From a virus: a stretch of DNA of 41,742 nt. Position 1 is the first letter of the stretch. Each line of letters begins with the position of its first letter. The position numbers and the translations under genes were made by a program. The notes beneath the pieces are model-generated. The model was not told where the DNA came from. It searched no databases and saw only the letters and a list, made by a program, of their open reading frames with translations. The stretch covers positions 1 to 41,742 of IMG/VR virus record IMGVR_UViG_3300028175_000005; one strand, 5' to 3'. This document shows, piece by piece, positions 33,255 to 40,787 of this stretch.

Positions 33255-33508
33255 ATATGAAAGCACAAAAACCGATAAATAAACCACAACAAAAATTAGA
33301 TTTAAGTAAAGCAGATACACTAAATTGTCAGGCGTGTGGTAATTATTTGTTTATAACATCAACGATTATAAAAAGGATATCTGCAATAATGTCACCGAAT
33401 GGTCAAGAAGGATTAGTTCCAATTGAAGTATTTAGTTGTGGTAATTGTGGACAAGTACCAACCGAGATGTTAAAGGGAACAGGTCTTGAACCCGCACTGG
33501 ACTCATAA
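33251..33508 (+). CDS. Zinc-ribbon protein, 85 residues
   Basis: This 85-residue protein has a basic N-terminus and a four-cysteine ribbon: NCQACG at about residues 27-30 and CGNCG at about 63-66. It follows gp44 with an ATGA overlap and so is made from the same message. Small ribbons in this position are known in marine T4-like phages but have no known function to me. It may bind DNA or a replisome or transcription partner. The SGNH-like gene that follows overlaps its last 23 bp. Confidence 0.65.
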   Translation: MNMKAQKPINKPQQKLDLSKADTLNCQACGNYLFITSTIIKRISAIMSPNGQEGLVPIEVFSCGNCGQVPTEMLKGTGLEPALDS

Positions 33509-34190
33509 AGAGTTTGATATATTTGATGATTTAAAATCAAGAAAGAATCAAACACATAAAACTGTCGGTGGAGATAAATCTGGTAGAGTAGTTGGTGGAT
33601 ATACATTTAATGAACTTGGATTTAGGGGAGATGATTTAGAAACTTATTTTTCATCAAAATCTAAGTTACTTACTTTTGGATGCAGTCATACATTGGGTGT
33701 AGGTGTAGGAAATGAGGAAACATGGCCACATTTATTAGCAAACGAAATTCAACACTCACATATTAATTGTGGTATTCAAGGAATATCTAATGATACAATT
33801 AGTAGAGCAGTTCTATCATATACCGAAATTTTAAAACCAGATTTAATTGTTGTTTTATATACGTATCCACATAGGAGAGAGTACACCACATTAGATGGTA
33901 GGAAATGCTCTTTTAAGCCTGATGGTAAATGGGATTATTGGAAAACTGATGATGGGTTGTTAGCTCACGATTCACTTGTAAATTTACAGAACGATGAATA
34001 TGATAATGACAATCTATACAGAAATCAATTACTGATTGAGAATTATTTGGAAAATAAAGGAATTAGATTACTAACAAATGTTATAGATGAATATCTTGGG
34101 TGTTGGGAAGATGAGGCAGTTGGTGGCAACCACGCTGGAGTTTTATCTAACGAATTATTTACCAAAAATTTATATGAGAGATATTTATAA
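33486..34190 (+). CDS. SGNH/GDSL-like hydrolase
   Basis: This 234-residue protein has the SGNH hydrolase pattern. The nucleophile block is LLTFGCSHTLGVGVG (Ser about residue 67), an Asn-containing block GIQGISNDTISR follows, and a C-terminal GGNHAG may hold the catalytic His. Such enzymes act as esterases or acyl/acetyl hydrolases on sugars. The start is uncertain: TTG 33486 is the only likely initiator and has an AAAGGGA site, but it overlaps the preceding gene. It stands just before the first Hint-like gene. A role in trimming host or virion polysaccharide is possible; it could also be a transferase of the same fold. Confidence 0.6.
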   Translation: MNPHWTHKEFDIFDDLKSRKNQTHKTVGGDKSGRVVGGYTFNELGFRGDDLETYFSSKSKLLTFGCSHTLGVGVGNEETWPHLLANEIQHSHINCGIQGISNDTISRAVLSYTEILKPDLIVVLYTYPHRREYTTLDGRKCSFKPDGKWDYWKTDDGLLAHDSLVNLQNDEYDNDNLYRNQLLIENYLENKGIRLLTNVIDEYLGCWEDEAVGGNHAGVLSNELFTKNLYERYL

Positions 34191-34196
34191 TATATA
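34180..34196 (+). promoter_or_regulatory. Candidate late promoter box before Hint-like protein A
   Basis: GATATTTATAATATATA lies 12 bp before the start codon. It shares GATATTTAT with the boxes at 1942 and 36303. The complementary strand reads TATAAATA, which is the T4 late box in the opposite direction. Confidence 0.4.
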
Positions 34197-34208
34197 TAGG
34201 AGAACCTT

Positions 34209-35756
34209 ATGTCAATAACAATATTTAGTCAGAAATCAGATGTAGAAACGAAGTTAGAATCACTATCTAATTACATTACAGGTAGTGCTGGTGGTTGGCC
34301 TGATTCATCTTACGCAGGAATACTTGCGTGTTATGATTTTACAATTGAAAGTGGTAGTGATGATGTAAAGGTATTTGAGATGAATACTGCAATCAATAGT
34401 ACTCAGATGAGTAGTCTATATGGAAACATATATGATGATATTGCACAATATGCCTCAACACAAAGTTATTCAGATGTACAAGTATATGGTAGTTTTCAAT
34501 TTGGAACATATAATCCACCTACTGCAACACAACCTACAATATCTGCAAGTTTTGCTCAATATAATATTAGTTCATCATTTAATTATACAGACCAAGCACA
34601 ATACTTAGCAAAAAGAGGAACTGCTTCAAATTCGGGGAGTTTCCATGTATTCGTAGCTTCACCAAGTAACACGGATGATACTTTGTATCAGATATCAAGT
34701 GGTTCATTTACTAAAACAAGTTTTAGAACTATACTTGGGGCATCACCAATTGGTGGTGATTCTTTAATTGGGGCATTTAATTCAGCTTCAATAGCAGCAA
34801 ATAAAGGGGTTAGTGATTATCCAGATTATGTTTTAAAAGATTTAGCTAAACATGCATCATTTATGGTTACAGCTGATGGTTCGATTTCATTTAATTCATA
34901 CATCAGTAGTGCAGAAGTAAGAGAGCTAACCGGAAGTGTTTTTACAGATGCTGATGGAAATGAAGTAAATTGGAGTGTGGGTACACCATTCACAGAGAGT
35001 ATGCAACACTTTTATGGTATAGATGTGGAAGATGGAACGGGTAATTATGTAGAGGATTATATTATTTCATCAGGTAGTGATGATGGTGCAAGAAAATTCA
35101 TAGGTAATGGTAGAAGTGTACAATTATTAACACCCGAAAAAGTAATTACACTTGGTACTTACTATAATAGTAAGTTTTCATTATTAAACGCCCCAACAGG
35201 TGTAAGTTCATCTCTGAATAATGATTGGTACGAGTGGACATTAAAACCCTACCAAGGCCCATCTACACCACATGGTGCAACAATTCGTATGTATGATAAT
35301 AGTACTAAATTGGTACAAAATGTAGAGGTTGGTGATGTAGTTAAATCGTATCAACCAGGTGGTTCTGGTTCATTGGGAATGCCAGATAGTGATATGAATT
35401 ATTTAAGTTGGAGTTCTACAGATGTAAGTGATAGTTTTGCAAGTGGTTCAGTTGTTGTGGATGTACATTCAGAAGAAGTAAATTTATACTATTTGATAAA
35501 TGATACTTATAAGATTCCACAATTAGCAGGAGTCTATATGGATAGGGGTGGTTTGGGATACTTTCAGTTTAGAAAAGGTTATGAGGTAGAAGTGGATGAT
35601 AAATTATTTGATAAAGATGGTAATTGGATTGATGTCACTGCAGTGGAAGAGAAGTATCTTACTGAAACTTTTTATTCACTCAATGTAGAAGATATTGATA
35701 CATACTTTTCATCAGATATATTAGTTCATAATGCGCCAGGACATGGGGGAAAATAA
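34209..35756 (+). CDS. Hint-domain-like protein A (paralogue of the one at 36343)
   Basis: This 515-residue protein has a Ser/Thr/Asn-rich N-terminal part and a Hint-like (hedgehog/intein) C-terminal part. The Hint signature starts at ATIRMYDNSTKLVQNVEVGD (about 360-380), passes SFASGSVVVDVHSEE, and ends IDTYFSSDILVHNAPGHGGK, where the VHN is the usual Hint end. The Cys or Ser that normally begins the domain is not present: the position reads HGATI. Splicing or cleavage through that residue is therefore doubtful. The N-terminal part (SDVETKLESLSNYITGSAGG, then FTIESGSDDVKVFEMN) is unrecognised. The protein has the same length as its paralogue. An AGGAGA ribosome-binding site and a late-like box precede it, so it may be a virion protein made late. 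Confidence 0.68.
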   Translation: MSITIFSQKSDVETKLESLSNYITGSAGGWPDSSYAGILACYDFTIESGSDDVKVFEMNTAINSTQMSSLYGNIYDDIAQYASTQSYSDVQVYGSFQFGTYNPPTATQPTISASFAQYNISSSFNYTDQAQYLAKRGTASNSGSFHVFVASPSNTDDTLYQISSGSFTKTSFRTILGASPIGGDSLIGAFNSASIAANKGVSDYPDYVLKDLAKHASFMVTADGSISFNSYISSAEVRELTGSVFTDADGNEVNWSVGTPFTESMQHFYGIDVEDGTGNYVEDYIISSGSDDGARKFIGNGRSVQLLTPEKVITLGTYYNSKFSLLNAPTGVSSSLNNDWYEWTLKPYQGPSTPHGATIRMYDNSTKLVQNVEVGDVVKSYQPGGSGSLGMPDSDMNYLSWSSTDVSDSFASGSVVVDVHSEEVNLYYLINDTYKIPQLAGVYMDRGGLGYFQFRKGYEVEVDDKLFDKDGNWIDVTAVEEKYLTETFYSLNVEDIDTYFSSDILVHNAPGHGGK

Positions 35757-35895
35757 AGCATTTAAATTCTCAATTCAAATACCAACATTCCTATCACACG
35801 AAAAATGTGATGAGATATTACAGACAATAAAAGATACCGAAGTTGTTAGAGATGGTTGTGTAACTGATGGTAAAGGTGTTGAAGATGTTATTTAA
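35743..35895 (+). pseudogene. N-terminal fragment of a 2OG-Fe(II) dioxygenase
   Basis: A 50-codon ORF begins inside the end of Hint-like gene A. It reads MGENKAFKFSIQIPTFLSHE, then KCDEILQTIKDTE. This matches the N-terminal pattern of the downstream tandem dioxygenases (for example NFRWWVDRKNFITQEECDEF), but it stops at TAA 35893 without any HxD, GGxL or distal His. It is best read as a decayed copy truncated by the neighbouring acetyltransferase gene, which starts 10 bp before its stop. The match is short, so a chance similarity cannot be fully excluded. Confidence 0.55.
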
Positions 35896-36304
35896 CATCA
35901 ATAGGGAAGATGCGGAAGTATCTGATTTATGTCCATCATTTGATTATGATGAGTGTACCTTATATAATTTACAATATGAGATAGACTACTTTAATTCAAT
36001 AATTAAGTGGGATGATATGTGGGATTTACCTAAAGCAAAAATCAGATTAGACAATGGTTGGAAGTTTGTAGTATTTAATCCACAACAAATGATACAAGGT
36101 TGGGGTTGGTTAAATACAGAAACAAAGGAAATATGTAACATCTATGTAAATCCTAAATATAGAAATAAAGGTATAGGTGGTGAGATTGTTAATTCACTAC
36201 ATAGATATTGCCAAGATTGGGATTCTTGGTGGGCACAATCAGATAGTTGGAATAAATCAGCACAGAAGATGTTCCTAAATAGTAACTATAATGTAAAAAT
36301 ATGA
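35885..36304 (+). CDS. GNAT-type N-acetyltransferase
   Basis: This protein of about 139 residues (or 145 from ATG 35867) has the GNAT acetyl-CoA motif ICNIYVNPKYRNKGIGGEIV (V-x-P-x-Y-R-x-K-G-I-G), and before it the WGWLNTETKE beta hairpin. After it comes HRYCQDWDSWWAQSDSWNKS and AQKMFLNSNY, typical of the GNAT end region. ATG 35885 has an AAAGG site 8 bases upstream and is preferred. It lies between the two Hint-like genes and overlaps the dioxygenase remnant. The substrate (protein N-terminus, lysine or sugar amine) is unknown. Confidence 0.72.
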   Translation: MLFNINREDAEVSDLCPSFDYDECTLYNLQYEIDYFNSIIKWDDMWDLPKAKIRLDNGWKFVVFNPQQMIQGWGWLNTETKEICNIYVNPKYRNKGIGGEIVNSLHRYCQDWDSWWAQSDSWNKSAQKMFLNSNYNVKI

Positions 36305-36316
36305 TATTTATATATG
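36302..36316 (+). promoter_or_regulatory. Candidate late promoter box before Hint-like protein B
   Basis: TGATATTTATATATG lies 26 bp before the start of Hint-like gene B, similar to the boxes before the tube gene and Hint-like gene A. Confidence 0.42.
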
Positions 36317-36342
36317 AATAAAAGTATCATTAGGAGAAGTTA

Positions 36343-37890
36343 ATGAGTATAGTAAATTATACACAAAAATCAGATGTAAACGCTAAAGTAAAAGAAATTA
36401 GTGATTACATAACAGGTAGTGCAGGAGATTGGCCAAATCATAGTTATTCAGCATTTATTGGTGCATATGATTTTACTATTGAGAGTGGTAGTAATGATAC
36501 AAAAATATTTGAGTTTAATACAAATCCAAGTGTACAGATACCTTTATCAGTACAAGGTTCGGATTTCTTTGATAGAATTGCACAATATGCTGTTACACAA
36601 AGTTATAGTAGTGTAAATATTTATGGTTCTACTTGGGCAGATATGCAAAATCCAAGACAAACTAAACTTTCAAGTATATCCGCAAGTTTCGCTAATCATA
36701 ACATAAGTTCTTCTTTTGTTTATGATAGTTCAGCACCATATGTTAATTCTCGGGTAGAGGCATCTTCAAGTAAATTTCATCTTTTCGTTGATACACCAAA
36801 TGGTTACGGAGCAGATGATACATTATATACAATGGCTACTGGTTCTATGGATAAAACTAAATTTAGAACTATACTTCAGAGTGCAAATGTTGGTGAGACA
36901 TTTATAGATGGTTTTACTTCATCATCAATTGCAGCTAATCGTGGAGTAGGAACTTGGCCAGATTTTGTTTTAAAATCTAAAACTGAAGATGGTTCATTAT
37001 TAGTTAGTCCATTAAATATAAGTTTTAACTCATATATAACTAATGCAGAACAAAGAAATATATACTCATCTACCTATACAGATGCGGATGGAGTTGAACA
37101 AACTTGGGAATCAAATTCGGATTATAAAGAGCGCGTTCACACCAGTATGACATATTGGTATGATATCGAGACGAGTACTGGTATATCTACTTATCCAGAA
37201 AAATTTATTCCATCTTCTGGTAGTTTAGATGGTAATGGAAATAAATACTTAGGGACTGGTAGAGCATATATATTATTCACACCACAACATACAGAAGTAT
37301 TGTGTTCTTATTATAGTCCACAATACATACAAATAAATCCACCTACAGGTGTAAGTTCATCTATAGATAATGATTGGTATAAGTGGAAACTGGTTGCAAA
37401 TAGAGGTACTACAACACCGAGTGGAAGTTTAATTCGTATGTATGATGGTAGTACTAAACAAATACAAGATGTAGAAGTTGGTGATGTGGTTAAATCATAT
37501 CAACCAGTTGGAATGAGTTTAAGTGACCACGATTTTGCAGCATATTCATCAACAGATTTAACCAATAGTGTTTCGAGTGGTTCAGTTGTACTTGAGGTAT
37601 CTTCTAATGTACAACCAGAACATTATATAATAAATGATACTTATAAGTTTGGTTGGATGGGGATGATATTTGTAAAACGAGCAAATGAGTATAAATTCCT
37701 TAGAGCATTTGAAATTGAAGTTGGTGATGAACTAATGGATAAGGATGGTAACCTTATTGAAGTAACATCAACAGTCGAAGTAACTACCGATGAAACTTTC
37801 TATTCATTAGATGTAGAGGATATTGATACTTATTTTTCAAGTGATATATTAGTTCATAACTTACCACCAAAAGGTGGTGGTGGTGCATAA
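36343..37890 (+). CDS. Hint-domain-like protein B (paralogue of the one at 34209)
   Basis: This 515-residue protein is a clear paralogue of the protein at 34209, with shared blocks along its full length: SDVNAKVKEISDYITGSAGD, DFTIESGSNDTKIFEFNT, PPTGVSSSIDNDWYKWKL, SLIRMYDGSTKQIQDVEVGD and IDTYFSSDILVHN. As in A, the first Hint position lacks Cys or Ser (PSGSLI). The C-terminal tail after VHN is LPPKGGGGA and was altered by a 31-bp tandem duplication around the stop. The N-terminal FEFNTNPS resembles a metal-binding turn of ATP-grasp enzymes, probably by chance. An AGGAGA site precedes the ATG. The four tandem dioxygenases follow, and one of these two proteins could be their substrate (inference). 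Confidence 0.68.
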   Translation: MSIVNYTQKSDVNAKVKEISDYITGSAGDWPNHSYSAFIGAYDFTIESGSNDTKIFEFNTNPSVQIPLSVQGSDFFDRIAQYAVTQSYSSVNIYGSTWADMQNPRQTKLSSISASFANHNISSSFVYDSSAPYVNSRVEASSSKFHLFVDTPNGYGADDTLYTMATGSMDKTKFRTILQSANVGETFIDGFTSSSIAANRGVGTWPDFVLKSKTEDGSLLVSPLNISFNSYITNAEQRNIYSSTYTDADGVEQTWESNSDYKERVHTSMTYWYDIETSTGISTYPEKFIPSSGSLDGNGNKYLGTGRAYILFTPQHTEVLCSYYSPQYIQINPPTGVSSSIDNDWYKWKLVANRGTTTPSGSLIRMYDGSTKQIQDVEVGDVVKSYQPVGMSLSDHDFAAYSSTDLTNSVSSGSVVLEVSSNVQPEHYIINDTYKFGWMGMIFVKRANEYKFLRAFEIEVGDELMDKDGNLIEVTSTVEVTTDETFYSLDVEDIDTYFSSDILVHNLPPKGGGGA

Positions 37891-37905
37891 CTTACCACCA
37901 AAAGG
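37855..37905 (+). repeat. 31-bp tandem duplication at the end of Hint-like gene B
   Basis: CATAACTTACCACCAAAAGG occurs at 37855-37874 and again, exactly, at 37886-37905 (period 31 bp). The second copy shifts the frame and provides the stop codon (TAA 37888-37890). Without the duplication, the frame would read VHN-LPPKGP and stop at TAA just after. Confidence 0.85.
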
Positions 37906-37921
37906 ACCTTAAAGAGTAAGT

Positions 37922-38512
37922 ATGAAAAAAAATAATGGTTTTAAGTATTATATTGAAAAGGAAAACTTTCTAAGTGATTCAGAAATAGATTTTATTAAAA
38001 ATAAAAGTTTTGGTGAATCTCAACACACAATCAATACCAATGGTAGTAGAGCTGAACTTGTTGGTTTGAGTGGTAGTGAGGTTAGAGATTACAGAAAAGC
38101 AACAGAGTTCCAAATAGAAAGTAGTAAAATTACTGATAAAATATTAAATCTCACTAAGGTTGCTAATAAACTACATTTCAATTACGATATTGATTGGGAT
38201 TCTTACGAGAATTTTAAACTATTAAAATATGTAAAGGGTGATGGGTATGGATGGCATCCAGATTTTGGTAAAGGTGATGAATCAACGAGAAAATTAAGTG
38301 TTATAGTTCAATTATCAGATGGTGATGATTATGATGGTGGAGATTTAGAGTTTGCATTAACAACCAAAGATAGTGATAGTTTTGTTAAGGGTACAAGAAA
38401 AAAGGGGAGTGTAATTATTTTTAATCCATTAGTAATACATAGAATTACACCATTACTTTCTGGCTCAAGATATTCCATCGTTGGTTGGTTACACGGAGAT
38501 ACTTTTAGGTGA
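37922..38512 (+). CDS. 2OG-Fe(II) dioxygenase, tandem copy 1
   Basis: This 196-residue protein is of the prolyl 4-hydroxylase (PKHD) type. It starts FKYYIEKENFLSDSEIDFIK, has the iron-binding GWHPDFG with His112 and Asp114, the YDGGDLEF strand, and the distal VIHRITPLLSGSRYSIVGWL holding the second His and the Arg for 2-oxoglutarate. All the expected ligands are present, so it looks active. It begins the series of four dioxygenase genes that overlap each other, following Hint-like gene B by 31 bp. Its stop overlaps the next start as GTGA. Confidence 0.85.
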   Translation: MKKNNGFKYYIEKENFLSDSEIDFIKNKSFGESQHTINTNGSRAELVGLSGSEVRDYRKATEFQIESSKITDKILNLTKVANKLHFNYDIDWDSYENFKLLKYVKGDGYGWHPDFGKGDESTRKLSVIVQLSDGDDYDGGDLEFALTTKDSDSFVKGTRKKGSVIIFNPLVIHRITPLLSGSRYSIVGWLHGDTFR

Positions 38513-39117
38513 AAGAAAACAATGATTTTAAATGGTTTATACATTTATCATTTCTTAGTGTAGAACAATGTAATGATTTAGTAAAAAAAGTTAAGGGTGA
38601 AGATAGTTGGGTTCAAGGTGGAACATATAATCCACAAGAAGAAGAGCCTACAAAAGTTAATCTATCTCACCATCGTGATTGTAATGAAATATATTTATTA
38701 CCAGAATTAAATAGTAATATAAAGAATGATTATAGTTGGTTGGTAGATAAACTAAATACTATAGTAAAGATTACAAATGATAGGGTTTGGAAATTCGATA
38801 TTGAACGAAATCAAGGGGATTTTAGAACTATTGAATATCAAAAGGGAGACCATTTCAATTGGCATTCGGGTACAGATGCTGGAATACTATCATTAAACAA
38901 AATAGCTTGCTTGATTCAAATATCCGACCCAAAAGATTTTGATGGTGGTGATTTACATTTTGCATTTAGTAATGAAAAAGAAGATTTTTTTAAATGTCCA
39001 TATAAACAAGGATATTTATTTATGTTCCCATCGTTTACGAACCATATGGTTACACCACTTAAAAGTGGAGAAAGATTTATAATGAGAGAAACCTACATAG
39101 GAGAACCACTAAGATGA
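38509..39117 (+). CDS. 2OG-Fe(II) dioxygenase, tandem copy 2, with HxG in the iron site
   Basis: This 202-residue protein is a close relative of copies 1 and 3: FKWFIHLSFLSVEQCNDLVK at the start, DFDGGDLHF in the middle, and the distal FTNHMVTPLKSGERFIMRE. The iron motif is changed: NWHSGTDAG has His119 and Gly121 where the family has Asp (compare WHSDFNAG in copy 3). Loss of this Asp usually stops hydroxylation; in a few known families HxA or HxG enzymes instead bind chloride and halogenate. Here either loss of activity or a changed reaction is possible. The GTG start overlaps the previous stop. Confidence 0.82.
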   Translation: MKENNDFKWFIHLSFLSVEQCNDLVKKVKGEDSWVQGGTYNPQEEEPTKVNLSHHRDCNEIYLLPELNSNIKNDYSWLVDKLNTIVKITNDRVWKFDIERNQGDFRTIEYQKGDHFNWHSGTDAGILSLNKIACLIQISDPKDFDGGDLHFAFSNEKEDFFKCPYKQGYLFMFPSFTNHMVTPLKSGERFIMRETYIGEPLR

Positions 39118-39722
39118 AAAAGAATGAAAACTTTCAATGGTATATGACAAAACCAAACTTCTTTACACCAGAAGAATGTGATGAGTTTATTGAAAGGGTT
39201 AAAAGTACGGAAAAGGGTGAAACAGGTTGTATAGAACCACATATGGGTTCAGACCATAATTTAGAATTTAGAAGTGTTAAAGAATGGTATTTACATAAAG
39301 ATATGAGAGATTATGCAAAGGGTGATTATTCAGACATACAACAGAAATTATTTTTATCTGCAAAAGTAATGAATCAGTTATCTTGGAACTTTAATATTCA
39401 AGAAGTAGAAAACAATATAAAAATGATTCAGTATAATGGAGAGACTGAAGATTTTTATACTTGGCATTCAGATTTTAATGCAGGCCAAAGTTCTCTAAGA
39501 AAGTTAGCGTGTATTGTACAATTAACAGACCCAAGTGAATATGAGGGTGGTAAAACACAATTTGCTATACAAGACCCACATTCTATGGAGTATTATACAA
39601 TTCCACAAGAAAAGGGAACTTTAATTGTATTCTCACCAATATTTTTTCATAGAGTAACTCCAGTTACAAAGGGAATACGACATTGTATTCAAGAATTTAT
39701 AATAGGTGATACCTTTGTATAA
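39114..39722 (+). CDS. 2OG-Fe(II) dioxygenase, tandem copy 3
   Basis: This 202-residue PKHD-type dioxygenase begins FQWYMTKPNFFTPEECDEFI. The iron site is His118 and Asp120 in TWHSDFNAG, with YEGGKTQF next (Lys instead of Asp or Glu in the GGxx strand), and the distal FFHRVTPVTKGIRHCIQEF. The ligands are complete. It overlaps copy 2 as ATGA and copy 4 by 17 bp, so the four genes are one translation unit. Among the copies its WHSxxxAG core is closest to that of copy 2, which suggests that these two arose by a recent duplication. Confidence 0.85.
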   Translation: MKKNENFQWYMTKPNFFTPEECDEFIERVKSTEKGETGCIEPHMGSDHNLEFRSVKEWYLHKDMRDYAKGDYSDIQQKLFLSAKVMNQLSWNFNIQEVENNIKMIQYNGETEDFYTWHSDFNAGQSSLRKLACIVQLTDPSEYEGGKTQFAIQDPHSMEYYTIPQEKGTLIVFSPIFFHRVTPVTKGIRHCIQEFIIGDTFV

Positions 39723-40302
39723 ACCAATAGAACAGAACTTTACACCTAATCCAAATTTTAGATGGTGGGTGGATAGAAAAAACTTTATTACTCAAGAAGA
39801 GTGTGATGAGTTTATAACGCGAATTGATAAAGATTGTGTGAAGAAACAAAAGGATGTTTACTATGGTGCAGATTCTAATCCTAAGTATAAAAAAGACCCT
39901 GCAGTTTGTAACTTAAATGTTGCACTCTATACGGATGAGGAAATATTAACAAAATATTGGAACGCATTTAAACTAGCAAATCAACTTTATTATAAATTTG
40001 ATATCGGTGGGATTCATAGAAATGAATATACTGGTCATAAATATGAAGTTGGAGATTGGTACACACCACACGCAGATTTTCATCCATCAGATGATTTTAG
40101 TATAGTTAAAATGACTGCAGTATTATTTTTAAATAATGAATATGAGGGTGGAGATTTTATATTATTTGATGATACTATAATTGAACCAGAACCAGGTAGA
40201 TTGATTATATTTCCATCATTTGCAGGACACCAAGTTACACCAGTCACTAAAGGTGTAAGGTACACAAGTGTTTGTTGGGTTGCAGGAAACACTTTTAAAT
40301 AA
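39706..40302 (+). CDS. 2OG-Fe(II) dioxygenase, tandem copy 4
   Basis: This 198-residue PKHD-type dioxygenase starts with GTG (or TTG 39715) inside the previous gene. NFRWWVDRKNFITQEECDEF is the shared N-terminal helix. The iron site is His122 and Asp124 in TPHADFHP, followed by YEGGDFILF and the distal FAGHQVTPVTKGVRYTSVCW. The complete set of ligands suggests an active enzyme. It ends the dioxygenase series. About 50 bp of AT-rich sequence with a late-like box separate it from gp62. Confidence 0.83.
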   Translation: MIPLYKPIEQNFTPNPNFRWWVDRKNFITQEECDEFITRIDKDCVKKQKDVYYGADSNPKYKKDPAVCNLNVALYTDEEILTKYWNAFKLANQLYYKFDIGGIHRNEYTGHKYEVGDWYTPHADFHPSDDFSIVKMTAVLFLNNEYEGGDFILFDDTIIEPEPGRLIIFPSFAGHQVTPVTKGVRYTSVCWVAGNTFK

Positions 40303-40326
40303 ATTAAATTTTAGAGATTATATTCT

Positions 40327-40340
40327 CTATTTATATATAT
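40327..40340 (+). promoter_or_regulatory. Weak candidate late promoter box before gp62
   Basis: CTATTTATATATAT lies 12 bp before the gp62 start. It shares ATTTATATAT with the box at 36302 but lacks the GATA start of the better copies. Confidence 0.3.
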
Positions 40341-40352
40341 CAAAAGGTTATT

Positions 40353-40787
40353 ATGGCAAAAACAAAATCGTTATTCGACCACATAAAACAAATTACTAAT
40401 GTTCAAAATACTATGTATTGGGACTCCTTATCAGATGCTGATAAAAAAACTTGGAGTAACTATATGGTACATAGATTTCTTAGTATGAAATCTGAATGGT
40501 TAGAGGTTGTAAATGAAATACAAAAGTATTGGGAATTAAAACCAAAGAATTTGTATCAGTTTTATGTTGACATAATACCAAGAGGTAGAACATTTCTTAG
40601 ATATACAAAATCAAAGAAGAAATCAAAAGTTGAAAAATGGGCTATGGAACATTTAGTGGATTACTTTGAATGTAGTACACGAGAGGTTGAACAACATTTG
40701 GAAATATTAACAAAAGAACAGGTTACATCAATCATAATGAAATATGGTGTATCAGACAAAGAACTTAAAAACATATGGAGCAAGTAA
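40353..40787 (+). CDS. gp62: Clamp loader small subunit (gp62-like)
   Basis: This 144-residue helical protein resembles the gp62 clamp-loader subunit of marine T4-like phages. It begins KSLFDHIKQITNVQNTMYWD and continues with LSDADKKTWSNYMVHRFLSM, LKPKNLYQFYVDIIPRGRTF and the C-terminal VDYFECSTREVEQHLEIL. This is a conserved pattern of gp62 in cyanophage-like genomes, where it is shorter than T4 gp62 (187). In T4 it lies next to gp44; here it is found 7.1 kb later. The stop overlaps the clpP start as TAATG. Confidence 0.75.
   Translation: MAKTKSLFDHIKQITNVQNTMYWDSLSDADKKTWSNYMVHRFLSMKSEWLEVVNEIQKYWELKPKNLYQFYVDIIPRGRTFLRYTKSKKKSKVEKWAMEHLVDYFECSTREVEQHLEILTKEQVTSIIMKYGVSDKELKNIWSK

Noticed and set aside
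34209-37890. Inteins inserted in phage genes
   Set aside because: The Hint part is at the C-terminus, lacks the first Cys/Ser, and no extein of a known enzyme surrounds it.
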